The notes: generated by a model from the sequence alone, not told the origin. A DNA stretch of 38,729 nucleotides from Advenella kashmirensis W13003 (GCF_000506985.1 NZ_KI650985.1:1-38729), one strand, 5' to 3'. Shown: positions 7,292-16,008, numbered from the stretch's first letter. Numbers and translations are program-made.

Positions 7292-8227
7292 ATGCAACGA
7301 ATTAACATAATTATTCCAACATTCAATCGTGCCGGATTGATAGTAAATGCAGTCAACGCCGCATTGCGTCAAAGTTATCCAAACAAACAGATAACCATAA
7401 TTGATGATGGCTCGACCGATGACACTCGTCAAGTATTGACACCCTTTTTTAGGCATCCTGATGTAGTCTATATCCGTCTTGCTCGAAATATGCGAACTGC
7501 ACAAGCCAAGAATACAGGTATTGCACTTTCCAAGGCAGATGCCATTACCTTTCACGATTCCGACGATCTACCGATGCCAGACAAGTTGCTAATGCAGGCC
7601 CGCACGCTATTTAGTACCTCTGTTGTCACTGACCGCAGCCTTAATTGGGCGACCTTTGGGTGCGAACTGCACCGCACCATTTCGATATCACTGGTGCTGA
7701 CCGAACATGAGCTGGTCCGGCGTGACGGGACACGCCTAGTTGTGCAACACGCGTTGAGCATGGTGGATGATTTCTTTCCAAATATGCAGGGCGGATCAGG
7801 GCAATCGGGAGACTGGATTCTGATCAATGCCGGTTTGTTTGATGCCCAGATTTTTGTCCGTCACGGCGGATATCGCGACTGTCTTGAAGAGGATAGGGAA
7901 TTGCGCAACAGGCTGATGATGACGGGCGAAGTGATACATCTTATTCCGCAAGTATTGTTGAGCAAATTCGAATATGACGACTCACTAACAGTTGCGCAGT
8001 CTTCAAATTATTACAGTGAGCGTCGTCTGCAGGATCGGGCAGCGATTTGGAATGATATCGCACAATGGCAGCGAGGCGCAGAGATTGCCGCGCAGCCTAT
8101 TGATCTGTCTGATATTGAAATTGACTTTATTTCCAATCCGGAGATGCTGGCTGTTTCAGAAGCCATGATGACGCCGTCAACACGGGACCGGCTGCAACAG
8201 CAATTGCATTCGGCAAAAACAGCATGA
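7292..8227 (+). CDS. Family 2 glycosyltransferase (GT-A fold), first gene of glycan cluster A
   Basis: The 311-aa protein opens with the GT2 signature IIIPTFNRAG and IIDDGSTDDT (D38-D39), followed by RNMRTAQAKNTGI and the metal-binding FHDSDD (D89-x-D91). It should transfer a sugar from a nucleotide donor to a growing saccharide in the cytoplasm; donor and acceptor are unknown. There are no membrane segments. AAGG lies about 8 nt before ATG 7292. The stop overlaps the next gene as ATGA, so the two are translationally coupled. The last 90 residues show no known motif. Confidence 0.85.
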   Translation: MQRINIIIPTFNRAGLIVNAVNAALRQSYPNKQITIIDDGSTDDTRQVLTPFFRHPDVVYIRLARNMRTAQAKNTGIALSKADAITFHDSDDLPMPDKLLMQARTLFSTSVVTDRSLNWATFGCELHRTISISLVLTEHELVRRDGTRLVVQHALSMVDDFFPNMQGGSGQSGDWILINAGLFDAQIFVRHGGYRDCLEEDRELRNRLMMTGEVIHLIPQVLLSKFEYDDSLTVAQSSNYYSERRLQDRAAIWNDIAQWQRGAEIAAQPIDLSDIEIDFISNPEMLAVSEAMMTPSTRDRLQQQLHSAKTA

Positions 8228-9315
8228 GAAGGCTGAAAATCGCCATTGTGGACAGTTTCTGCCCGCGCCCTTACGATGGGCAGACATGGGAGCATGAAGC
8301 AATGGGTGGAACCGAGCTGACTGCGTCGCGTATCGCAGAAATGCTGGCTTCCCATCATGATATGGCCGTACTGCAGCATTGCCGCACCGAGACTGTGATT
8401 AGTGCCAACGGGACTCGATATGAACCGGGGGGGCAATGGCGTCGTATGGCCGCAGAGCGAAGATTTGACGTTGTTATTATTATTAACTCGGTCAAGCTTT
8501 TGGCGCTCTGGCGTAAGCACGCTCAAACTGATACCCGTCTGATCCTATGGCGACACAATTTCATCGGCAAGGCGCACCGGCACACTGGCCAATTGCTAGA
8601 GAACGCTGATGCCAGCATGTTGTGTGTTTCCCACTATCATAGGCGTCATACCCTGGAGATGCTGGGCCTTGTCGAAGCTTCACGCATCGCTCGTAGAATC
8701 GGCGTGGTCTACAACCCCGTTATAACCGTTTCGGATGGAACAAAAGAACCGGTAGCGCCGGCAGTGGATACTAACCAGTTGCTGTTTGCCAGCTCGCCGC
8801 ATAAGGGTTTACATCAGGTTCTGAAAAATTTCTCACTTTTGAAGGAAAGTATCCCCCAGTTGTCGCTAATCGTCTGCACGCCCGGATATCTTGAACGAAC
8901 GCTACCAGCGTGTGCTGGTGTGCATTATATGGGCAAACTTAGACCTGCCGAAGTCCACGCCCATATGCGCCGCAGCCTATGCTTATTCAACGCGCAATCG
9001 GAGTTTGCTGAGACTTTTGGGCTAGTGTTTGCCGAGGCGCACAGTGTTGGCACACCCGTTATCGCCCAGCGCGGCCTGGGATCGGTGAACGAAGTCGTGG
9101 GTGATGCACAGGGGCAGGCGCTGGATGTCAATGATGTAGCGCAGGTGCACGCTTCGATCGCGCGCTGGCGCGCTGGTCAGCGTCCATGCGTCGCACTCAA
9201 TGCGGCGTTCGCCGCGAATGTAGTGAAGAGCGACTGGATGCGTTTGCTGAACGCAGATGAGATTCGTCATAACGTGTGCTGGCATAAAACTGAGAGCAGT
9301 TCCTATGACCTATGA
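8224..9315 (+). CDS. Family 4/1 glycosyltransferase (GT-B fold)
   Basis: The 363-aa protein is a probable retaining GT4-type enzyme. Evidence is the N-terminal IAIVDSFCPRPYDGQTWEHE followed by a GGTE loop, VVYNPV at the domain junction, FASSPHKGLHQVL, and the C-terminal donor-site segment ETFGLVFAEAHSVGTPVIAQ with the E-x7-E spacing. Its start overlaps the stop of the GT2 by 4 bp (ATGA), and its end overlaps the next gene by 11 bp. It is cytosolic. The C-terminal 30 residues are poorly conserved-looking. The specific linkage cannot be named. Confidence 0.83.
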   Translation: MRRLKIAIVDSFCPRPYDGQTWEHEAMGGTELTASRIAEMLASHHDMAVLQHCRTETVISANGTRYEPGGQWRRMAAERRFDVVIIINSVKLLALWRKHAQTDTRLILWRHNFIGKAHRHTGQLLENADASMLCVSHYHRRHTLEMLGLVEASRIARRIGVVYNPVITVSDGTKEPVAPAVDTNQLLFASSPHKGLHQVLKNFSLLKESIPQLSLIVCTPGYLERTLPACAGVHYMGKLRPAEVHAHMRRSLCLFNAQSEFAETFGLVFAEAHSVGTPVIAQRGLGSVNEVVGDAQGQALDVNDVAQVHASIARWRAGQRPCVALNAAFAANVVKSDWMRLLNADEIRHNVCWHKTESSSYDL

Positions 9316-10492
9316 GACATTGAATTTCGATGACCCTCTACTTGCTGCCCTACCAGAGCTCGAGCAGGCCTTGTACGATCGAGCAACGGAGGTGGATACG
9401 CAGCGCATGAGTCTGGACGTGGAAATGGACCTGCTTCGCAAAGCTGGTCTGTTATTGGCGTGCGCCCCTCCAACGTACGGCGGTCAGGGATTGGGCTGTA
9501 ATTCTGACCGCCACAGTGTTCTGACGGCATTTGCAGTATTACGCGCGCTGGGACGGGCATCCCTGTCGGTAGCGAGGCTTTATGAAGGACATATGAACGC
9601 CGTAAAGCTTGTGGTGCTTTATGCCAGCGATGCGCAGAAGACGCAGTTGCTGGCCCGCCTGGCCGAAGGCCAGCTATGGGGGGTATGGGGTGCCGACGGT
9701 GCAACTCCTTTGAGTGGATCGCTCATTTCAGACACGCCAACAGGCCCCCGGCGTTATATGCTGCACGGGCAAAAAGCATTTGCTTCTGGTCTGGGGCTAT
9801 TGGACCAGGCGATAGTGACCTTCAATAAGGGCCCCGACGGTGTCGCCCTGGCCTTAGTCAATGTTAGTGAACCGAAAAGACAGGATAAGGCAGCCTGGCG
9901 AGCATCGGGCATGAAGGCCACCTGGTCAGGCGTTTATGATTTTGAAGGAGTGCAGATTGACGCTTCGGTATTGATTGGCAAGCCTGGCGATTATATAAAA
10001 GAACCCTATTTTGAGGGGGGGATTTGGCGGTACTGTGCAGCGCAACATGGGGCAGTCGAACAAATAGTGCGGCTGTGGCGTGCCAGGCTGGAGCAGAGAG
10101 GTCGCGCAGAAGATCCAATACAGCTCAGCCGCCTAGCCCGCGCCCGCGCGCGTTTGATAGCCGTGTACGCAATGTTGCGCGATGCGTGTTTGCAAGTCGA
10201 AACCTTCGTAGCGACAAAACCGAGTACCGGAAATTTCGGTTTGGAGGACGACAGACGCAATGCTGTCGAAATGGCGCTGCTGGCGCGGGAAATGACCGAA
10301 GAAATGGCCGTGGTCGTGATGGATGATGCAAAAAAGTCTCTGGGTGTGGAAGCGCATTTACCGCAGTCGGATCTGGAAAGAATCTTCCGAGATCTGTCCC
10401 TGTATTTGCGACAGGCCGGTCCGGACGGCAAACTACTTAACGCAGGCCGCCTATATCTTGCTCAGTCCGAAGAAAGGACGCGTTTATGGTAA
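9305..10492 (+). CDS. Acyl-CoA dehydrogenase-family flavoprotein embedded in a glycan operon
   Basis: The 395-aa protein (ATG 9305, GAGAG about 8 nt upstream, inside the end of the GT4 gene) has the acyl-CoA dehydrogenase layout. The N-terminal helical domain contains AGLLLACAPPTYGGQGLG. The middle beta domain contains GVWGADGATPLSG and GQKAFASGLGLLDQAIV. The C-terminal helical bundle follows (about 240-395). These enzymes bind FAD and oxidise acyl thioesters or, in some members, N-containing or sugar-linked substrates. I could not identify the catalytic base with confidence. Overlap with neighbours at both ends ties it to saccharide synthesis, perhaps oxidising or desaturating a modified sugar or side chain; that is inference. 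Confidence 0.82.
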   Translation: MTYETLNFDDPLLAALPELEQALYDRATEVDTQRMSLDVEMDLLRKAGLLLACAPPTYGGQGLGCNSDRHSVLTAFAVLRALGRASLSVARLYEGHMNAVKLVVLYASDAQKTQLLARLAEGQLWGVWGADGATPLSGSLISDTPTGPRRYMLHGQKAFASGLGLLDQAIVTFNKGPDGVALALVNVSEPKRQDKAAWRASGMKATWSGVYDFEGVQIDASVLIGKPGDYIKEPYFEGGIWRYCAAQHGAVEQIVRLWRARLEQRGRAEDPIQLSRLARARARLIAVYAMLRDACLQVETFVATKPSTGNFGLEDDRRNAVEMALLAREMTEEMAVVVMDDAKKSLGVEAHLPQSDLERIFRDLSLYLRQAGPDGKLLNAGRLYLAQSEERTRLW

Positions 10493-11814
10493 CGCCTCTG
10501 AATCAGGGTCCGCTGCTGGCCCGTGCCGCCCATGCACCTGCCATCAGCCTTGATGCACTGTCAGGGACCGGGAATGTTCTGATACTATCGCCGCACCCGG
10601 ATGACGAGACGCTGGGCTGTGCTCAAGCGATCTCAGCGGTCTGTGAGCAGGGACGCAAGGTGATCGTAGTGGTAGCGACCAATGGCAACCTTTCCCATCC
10701 CCGTTCCAAGCGTTATCCAAAGCCTGTGCTAGCAGCATTGCGTAAGCAAGAATGTCTCGACGCACTGGACGTGCTGGGTGGGGTGGCTGTTACACCGGTG
10801 TTTCTGGATTACGATGACCAGGGCTCTCCTTCTACAGTGCAGGCGCAACAGGCGTGCGTAGCGCAACTGGAGGCCCTCGCGGTGGCCCACGAAGTCACAG
10901 CCATCTGGACGTGCTGGGAGCACGACCCGCATTGCGATCATCAACGGGTTGCACAGCTTGGTGAATGGCTGCAGGCTCGTCAGCCCGCTATGGCGCTCTA
11001 CAAGTATCCGATTTGGGGCCGATTCCTACCTGAGCTTCCGCTGCTTAGTGGGACGCTGTATCAATTTTCGGCGCATAGCGGCATCGACCGAAAAGCCCGG
11101 GCGATTGCCTGTTACCGGTCCCAAACGACATCGCTGATTGATGATGACCCCGAAGGTTTCGTCATGGATCCGCACACAAAAGCGCACTTTCTGCAAACTC
11201 CCGAACTATTCATCCAAAGCGGCCCCCCGACGCGGGCACAGGAGTTCGACGCGTTGTACCTGAATGATCCCGATCCCTGGCGATTTCTCACTTCTGAATA
11301 TGAGCAGAACAAGTACGCCGCGACGCTGGCCGCATTGCCACAGAAGCGGTATCGCTGCGCTATTGAAGCCGGTTGTTCTATAGGCGTGCTCACCGAAAAG
11401 CTGTCATCGCGCTGTGGTCAGGTTATCGGGCTGGATATCTCCGGAGTGGCAATTGCACTGGCGCGGGCTCGTAGCACGCAAGCTAATCAGGTCCGATTCA
11501 TCCAGGCCTGCTTGCCCGACGAATGGCCCGATGTGTCTGCGGATCTGATTGTCCTATCAGAAATTCTGTATTTTTTGCAGGCTTGGCAAATAGAAGAACT
11601 GGCCCGACGTGTGGCTCAAAGCTGGGAAGAAAATGGCGATTGCGTCCTGGTCAATTTTTCCGGAGATACCTGTCAGGCATTGCAAGGAGAGCAGGCCGAA
11701 GAGGTGTTTTTTGAGGCTATCCAGCGCTTTGCTGAAGTTTCCCGTATTTCACGCGAAGCATTTGACGGCTTTGTAGTGATGGTACTGAAAAAGAGGGGTG
11801 CCAGTGTAAGTTGA
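10486..11814 (+). CDS. Fusion: PIG-L (LmbE-like) deacetylase + NodS-like SAM methyltransferase
   Basis: The 442-aa protein has two domains. Residues about 28-215 are a zinc-dependent PIG-L/LmbE N-deacetylase: HPDDE at 37-41 and H149-x-x-H152 (DPHCDHQR) give the metal ligands and base. Residues about 255-440 are a class I methyltransferase of the NodS type: DPDPWRF (261-267), KYAATLAALP and the SAM motif EAGCSIGVLT (294-303), then LDISGVAIALAR. NodS methylates the free amine left after deacetylation of the terminal glucosamine in Nod factors. Having both in one chain suggests removal of an N-acetyl group followed by N-methylation of the same sugar (inference). The start overlaps the previous gene by 7 bp, with AAAGGA 8 nt upstream. 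Confidence 0.88.
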   Translation: MVTPLNQGPLLARAAHAPAISLDALSGTGNVLILSPHPDDETLGCAQAISAVCEQGRKVIVVVATNGNLSHPRSKRYPKPVLAALRKQECLDALDVLGGVAVTPVFLDYDDQGSPSTVQAQQACVAQLEALAVAHEVTAIWTCWEHDPHCDHQRVAQLGEWLQARQPAMALYKYPIWGRFLPELPLLSGTLYQFSAHSGIDRKARAIACYRSQTTSLIDDDPEGFVMDPHTKAHFLQTPELFIQSGPPTRAQEFDALYLNDPDPWRFLTSEYEQNKYAATLAALPQKRYRCAIEAGCSIGVLTEKLSSRCGQVIGLDISGVAIALARARSTQANQVRFIQACLPDEWPDVSADLIVLSEILYFLQAWQIEELARRVAQSWEENGDCVLVNFSGDTCQALQGEQAEEVFFEAIQRFAEVSRISREAFDGFVVMVLKKRGASVS

Positions 11815-11871
11815 AAGAATGCGGAGCCAGTATCCAAACTGAACATTACAGTAGCGTGAAGAAAATAGAAA

Positions 11872-12993
11872 ATGTGGACAAACGATTGTGTAAAACTGAT
11901 AGATCATTGGTGTAGTCAATCCTCGCTGGCAATGGGCGGGTTTTCGTATGTGATCGCAATCCCGGCAAAGGACGAGCAGGAAACTGTGGAAGCGTGCCTG
12001 CAGGCTTGCTGGCAGAGTATGCAACGGTCCCTTGCAAACGGAAAAATTCTGCTTGTGATCAATAATACGCGCGACGACAGTCAATTGAAGGCCACGACTT
12101 GGGCACGCAAAACCAATTGCCCTCTGGAGATTATCAATATTATCGTTGCAAATGAATATGCCCAGGCTGGTTTGATACGAAAAATGGCGATGGAACAGGC
12201 GGCACTGTCACTCCGGTCGGGTGGAGTGATCATGAGTACCGATGCAGACTCTCGACCGGAGCCGGACTGGGTCGCAGCTAATCTGGCTCGCATTGCCGAA
12301 GGATACCACCTAGTGTGTGGTGACATTCTGCTGGATTCGACTGACCCGCAATACGAGGCTATTTGCGCGATTCACAGCAAGAATGCGCTGGAAGGACAAT
12401 ATCGTCAGGCCTGCATGGAGCTGATCCATAAGGTGGATACAGATCCAGACAATCAATGGCCCCATCACAATCAGGTTTCTGGGGCAAGTCTCGCTATAAC
12501 GCGCCAGGTGCACGACGCAATTGGCGGGGTCCCAGCAGTGCCTCTGGCTGAGGATCGGGCGCTGGCGAAATGCATAGCGCTGCATAATTATCGCATTTGT
12601 TATTGTGCCGAGGCGAGAGTCGTAACGTCCTGCCGCATGATCGGGCGGGCAGGAGGAGGCATGGCCGAGGCGTTGCGGATCCGGGCCGGTAACGGGGATT
12701 ATCTGATAGACGAGTCCCTTGAGCCTGCGCATTTAGTGCTATTGCGAGCCAAGACTCGCGCCTGGGCCAGACGAATATGTCGCTCGAGTACGAGCCGTCA
12801 CGACCTATATGAATTCCTGGCTATCGCTCCGGTGCATTACGGGGCGCTGGATGGTGCACATCAGCTCGGCAGGTTCCTGCATCTGCTAGAACAATTAGCC
12901 CCGGGCCTGCAGGCAGAGCGACTGCTTTATAGCCAGTTGCCCACGCAACTGCAGACAATTCAAACAATGCTAGAACAAGTCGATATGACTTGA
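11872..12993 (+). CDS. Family 2 glycosyltransferase
   Basis: The 373-aa protein has a GT2 N-terminal domain: YVIAIPAKDEQETVEAC, LVINNTRDD, and the metal-binding STDADSRPEPDW (D124, D126). A NQVSGASLAITR plus PLAEDRAL block resembles the acceptor-site ED motif. The C-terminal half (about 260-373) is helical without membrane segments. The start is uncertain: ATG 11872 lacks a strong ribosome-binding site, and ATG 11932 (MGGFSYVIAI) would begin right at the fold. It lies 57 bp after the deacetylase/methyltransferase gene in the same direction and is probably co-transcribed. Donor and acceptor are unknown. Confidence 0.82.
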   Translation: MWTNDCVKLIDHWCSQSSLAMGGFSYVIAIPAKDEQETVEACLQACWQSMQRSLANGKILLVINNTRDDSQLKATTWARKTNCPLEIINIIVANEYAQAGLIRKMAMEQAALSLRSGGVIMSTDADSRPEPDWVAANLARIAEGYHLVCGDILLDSTDPQYEAICAIHSKNALEGQYRQACMELIHKVDTDPDNQWPHHNQVSGASLAITRQVHDAIGGVPAVPLAEDRALAKCIALHNYRICYCAEARVVTSCRMIGRAGGGMAEALRIRAGNGDYLIDESLEPAHLVLLRAKTRAWARRICRSSTSRHDLYEFLAIAPVHYGALDGAHQLGRFLHLLEQLAPGLQAERLLYSQLPTQLQTIQTMLEQVDMT

Positions 12994-13051
12994 TTGACAG
13001 CGTTTTCTTGTGTGCAGCAGATATCTGCTACGCAGCAAATCAGGATTTAAA

Positions 13052-14518
13052 ATGACTAAATGGATCGTGGCGTTAAGTGTTTTGGCCGTATACGCCAATG
13101 CGGGGATATTTCTGGCAAGCTGGGGGCTTAGATGGTCGGTCCTGCTTGTTAACTGGAAAAAGCGCAGGAAAAGATCGGCCATTCCACACGATGATGCAGA
13201 TGGTGTGCAGTCAGACGAAATGACGCGACAGGGTAGCGATATTTACTTTTCGGTGCACCTGCCTACGCATAATGAGCCCTCTGATATTGTGATCAAAACC
13301 ATTAACTCTATTCTGGCATCGGATTACAGCCATTTCGAATTGCTCGTGATCGATAACAATACCAGCGATAACGATTTATGGATGCCCGTCCGCGACTTCT
13401 GCCTCGATAAGGGACCTCGGCTACGGTTTTATCACTGTATGAATGTAAAAAATGCGAAGGCGGGTGCTTTGAATATTGCGAGAGGTCTGTGCGATCGTCA
13501 GGCGACGCACGTTGTCATCGTCGATGCGGACTATACCGTGCACACAGATTTTCTGAGTCGAGCGGTCAGCCAGCTGTCACAGGCTCGGTATGATTATCTT
13601 CAATTCCCTCAGTCGTATCGCGGTAAGGGCGCAGGCGGACTGAAAAACGAGCTTGGTCTCTATTTTTCTACTGTGAGTAAGGCGGCAGATGCGGCCAATA
13701 CCATGTTGCTGACCGGAACACTCTCCGTCATTTCCGTGGAAGCATTAAATTGTCTTGGCGGCTGGAACACTACTACACTCACCGAGGATGCGGAGATAGG
13801 TTTGCAATTGCATATGCGGGGTTTTCGCGGACGCTATATCGGCCAGCCCGCTGGCGCAGGTCTATTGCCTTTTACCTTTGCTGATCTGGAAAAACAACGC
13901 GAGCGCTGGATCCACGGCAATTTCCAGGTTCTTACGCGATATTTCATGCAGATTATGACCGTGAAGAAGACTTATATGCTCGCAATACTCTGCCAGCTCT
14001 CCGCATGGTTTGCCTATTTATTGGTACCGATGATATTCCTGCTGTTGGTTCCGTTTCAGATGGGTTCTCGTCCACTCCCCGAGTTTGCACGATGGGGTGC
14101 CACGGTTGCAGCAGCGACCATCATTTTGGATTTTTTGGCACGTTTTATCTTTATCTGGCTCTCAGGTATAGGCCCAACACTCGTAGCCGTGGTAAATGCA
14201 TTTATTGCTTCGTGGTCGCTGGCTGGCGCTAGCTCGCTGGCCACATTCACCGGTTATCTGCCTGTCGCCAAGACGTTTCATCGCACCAACAAGAGTATAT
14301 GCGAGTCGAGCATAGCTACTTCAGATAGCAAAAAGACGCTTGTCGTTGCTCTGCTCGGCCTAATCGTAATGGCAAAAGCTCTGTACGCGGGAATGCTCTG
14401 GATAGCCATAGCCGGATTGTTGGCTGTGCTAATGCTGCCATTTCAATGGGTGCTCAGTCACCATTTGCGGCAGTATTGTAGTCACTTCCGATTCGGTCAA
14501 AAGGATGAGAGAAGATAA
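13052..14518 (+). CDS. Membrane cellulose-synthase-like family 2 glycosyltransferase
   Basis: The 488-aa protein (ATG 13052, AGGA 7 nt upstream; a Met at 13010 is upstream in frame) is a processive-type GT2. It has one N-terminal membrane segment (about 5-33), a cytosolic catalytic domain, then about four to five membrane helices (305-345, 355-400, 430-470). Catalytic motifs are complete: D101 (LLVIDNNTSD), DAD 158-160, TED 244-246 and Q(R)ERW 282-286. Such enzymes polymerise or extrude beta-linked chains across the inner membrane (cellulose, mannan, hyaluronan, chitin oligomers by NodC). It is the last gene of cluster A and the only obvious membrane step. The polymer cannot be predicted. Confidence 0.87.
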   Translation: MTKWIVALSVLAVYANAGIFLASWGLRWSVLLVNWKKRRKRSAIPHDDADGVQSDEMTRQGSDIYFSVHLPTHNEPSDIVIKTINSILASDYSHFELLVIDNNTSDNDLWMPVRDFCLDKGPRLRFYHCMNVKNAKAGALNIARGLCDRQATHVVIVDADYTVHTDFLSRAVSQLSQARYDYLQFPQSYRGKGAGGLKNELGLYFSTVSKAADAANTMLLTGTLSVISVEALNCLGGWNTTTLTEDAEIGLQLHMRGFRGRYIGQPAGAGLLPFTFADLEKQRERWIHGNFQVLTRYFMQIMTVKKTYMLAILCQLSAWFAYLLVPMIFLLLVPFQMGSRPLPEFARWGATVAAATIILDFLARFIFIWLSGIGPTLVAVVNAFIASWSLAGASSLATFTGYLPVAKTFHRTNKSICESSIATSDSKKTLVVALLGLIVMAKALYAGMLWIAIAGLLAVLMLPFQWVLSHHLRQYCSHFRFGQKDERR

Positions 14519-14548
14519 CTATCTGACACGCCTGATCCATAGATAGTT
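14517..14548 (+). terminator. Possible hairpin at the end of glycan cluster A
   Basis: AACTATCT (14517-14524) pairs with AGATAGTT (14541-14548) around a 16-nt loop that starts at the stop codon of the last cluster A gene. There is no T-run, so intrinsic termination is uncertain. Confidence 0.3.
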
Positions 14549-14758
14549 AGCATGATCTGGATCGTCATAGCATTTCTGTTGAGGCTACGGTTTGACCGTC
14601 AGTTTGCTGCCAACGAATGATTCCGGTAAGTAATCGCAGCAATGTTCGGCAACGAATCCTTCGTTGACGTCTTTGATAGTTTGGCGTACCCTCGTTAATG
14701 TGGTCTACGCTGAGGGCGTAAAACTACATACTTTGTTTCAAACATTCAGGAGGTCAGT

Positions 14759-14995
14759 ATGGTTGATAAATCAGAAATTAAAGAGCATGCGGAAGTAGTC
14801 GACAATAATGGAAATATCGTGGGCGTGGTCGATCATCTGGAGGGAGATCATGAGATCAAGTTAGCAAAAAACGCTCCTGAATCTGGTGGCCAACATCATT
14901 TGATTCCTATCTCTTGGGTAGATAGAATCGAGGAGAATCAGGTGGTCTTATCCAAATCTATCTCCGAAGTTGAACAGAATTGGAAAGCGATCTAG
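14759..14995 (+). CDS. DUF2171 domain protein (PRC-barrel-like)
   Basis: The 78-aa protein matches the DUF2171 pattern: MVD.SEIKEH.EVV, then GN.VG.VDH.EGD.EIKL.KN, then GG.HH.IP..WVD. It is probably a small beta-barrel like PRC domains. Such genes are frequent beside CsbD, DUF883 and catalase genes in stress regions, but their biochemical role is unknown. It has a near-perfect ribosome-binding site (AGGAGGT, 5 nt spacing), suggesting strong translation. It is read alone, with a hairpin at 15040 downstream. Confidence 0.88.
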   Translation: MVDKSEIKEHAEVVDNNGNIVGVVDHLEGDHEIKLAKNAPESGGQHHLIPISWVDRIEENQVVLSKSISEVEQNWKAI

Positions 14996-15039
14996 GCACG
15001 TTTACGAGCAGTAGCGCTCAAACATTGCCTAACATGTCC

Positions 15040-15066
15040 ATGGCCGCTAACGCGGTCATTTCATTA
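15040..15066 (+). terminator. Probable terminator of the DUF2171 gene
   Basis: ATGGCCGC (15040-15047) pairs with GCGGTCAT (15052-15059), with one G-T pair, around a 4-nt loop TAAC. The short T-rich stretch TTTCATT follows. It begins 45 bp after the stop codon. Confidence 0.55.
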
Positions 15067-15560
15067 TGTATTCACGAAACAGAGATAAATACTTACCTTC
15101 CAGCAAAACGGCTGGTATGTTTTAACCGAATTGCACTATCTGAAAAGATTTATTTGAACAACTATTTTCATTCTCCAATTACGTTCTTACAACACTCTGA
15201 CAATCGCAATTATTACAGTCCAACAATATCGCAAAATCGATTACCCGCTGTCATTGGTATTTTATGCTTCAAACGAGTTTATCGAAGCTTGATAAACTCT
15301 GTTACGAGACGTGTCGCCAAGGGCGTAATTGCTTTACTCCATAATTTTTATGCGTTAAATTGGGCTTAACTCTACGCAATAGCCGCATTCAAAATTTCGC
15401 GGTGAAATAAAAGATTCCCAAGGTAAATTTTTCACGAAAATGTCATTTTCAAATGCCATTTTCTTTAGGGTCTATTTTGCGAATCTATTTCTCGGATAGT
15501 TTCACGCATCACACTTCCTCGTAATTTTTTATTTTGCATATATTGCATCTGAAATCCAAG
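15067..15560. other. AT-rich intergenic stretch, no convincing gene
   Basis: About 500 bp of AT-rich sequence. A long frame runs through it (14980-15369) but has no ribosome-binding site, no recognisable motif and overlaps the end of the DUF2171 gene, so it is not called. The downstream part leads into a possible small RNA ending at 15669. Confidence 0.4.
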
Positions 15561-15574
15561 TCTCTACGTATATA

Positions 15575-15669
15575 GCAGTGCGAGGTTATGATAACCATGC
15601 GCCTATACCAAGGAAAGCTAGACCTGTTCTAGATCTAGACCCAGCAAAACGACTTATTGCTGGCTTTTT
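15575..15669 (+). ncRNA. Candidate small RNA or 5'-leader attenuator upstream of the 15721 gene
   Basis: A TATATA box (15569-15574) is followed by hairpin GGTTA/TAACC (15584-15596), a perfect palindrome TCTAGATCTAGA (15628-15639) and then a textbook intrinsic terminator at 15641-15669. No open frame feeds this terminator. The stretch could be a roughly 90-nt regulatory RNA or an attenuated leader of the exported protein that starts 52 bp later. The 5' end is a guess, since no good -35 box was found. Confidence 0.35.
15641..15669 (+). terminator. Intrinsic terminator (orphan)
   Basis: CCAGCAA (15641-15647) and TTGCTGG (15657-15663) form a perfect 7-bp stem with a 9-nt loop, directly followed by CTTTTT. 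The polarity is plus strand. It lies between genes, with no plus-strand coding region ending nearby. Confidence 0.75.
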
Positions 15670-15720
15670 CCGCCATGTTGCATATGCATCATGGATTAAC
15701 CTAGTAATCAGGAGTTCATT

Positions 15721-16008
15721 ATGAAAATCCTTACTCATTCGGCAGTTGCTATGTGCTTGATCTTTGGCGCAGGTAGCGCTTTAGCGGCAGATGTGACAAA
15801 CAAGGAAAATACCCAGGAAAGTATGTCTGACGACAGCAAACTTGACGAGGCTCCTCCTGTCAATAAAATGCCCGGCAACAGTATGGATAAATCTTCGACA
15901 TCTGGAAGTTCGATGTCCCATGAAAGCGAACCTAAAGAGAGCATGTCTAACGACAGCAAGCCAAAAGAAGGGGTATCCAACGATAGCAAAGGTGATATGA
16001 AGAACTAG
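15721..16008 (+). CDS. Small exported Ser/Asp/Lys-rich low-complexity protein
   Basis: The 95-aa product begins with a clear Sec signal peptide (residues 1-22, cleavage after SALA). The mature part is almost entirely Ser, Asp, Glu, Lys, Asn, Pro and Met, with a loose repeat: ESMSDDSK, ESMSNDSKPKEG and GVSNDSKGD. It should be disordered in the periplasm. It recalls the secreted pentapeptide MXKDX-repeat proteins of Burkholderiales, although the repeat unit differs. AGGAG lies 7 nt before ATG 15721, and a terminator-like hairpin sits in the presumed leader. Function is unknown; metal or water binding is speculative. Confidence 0.75.
   Translation: MKILTHSAVAMCLIFGAGSALAADVTNKENTQESMSDDSKLDEAPPVNKMPGNSMDKSSTSGSSMSHESEPKESMSNDSKPKEGVSNDSKGDMKN

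Noticed and set aside
14980-15369. 129-codon plus-strand frame
   Set aside because: It starts inside the DUF2171 gene, has no ribosome-binding site, contains a terminator-like hairpin and reads as composition-driven AT-rich sequence with no motif.
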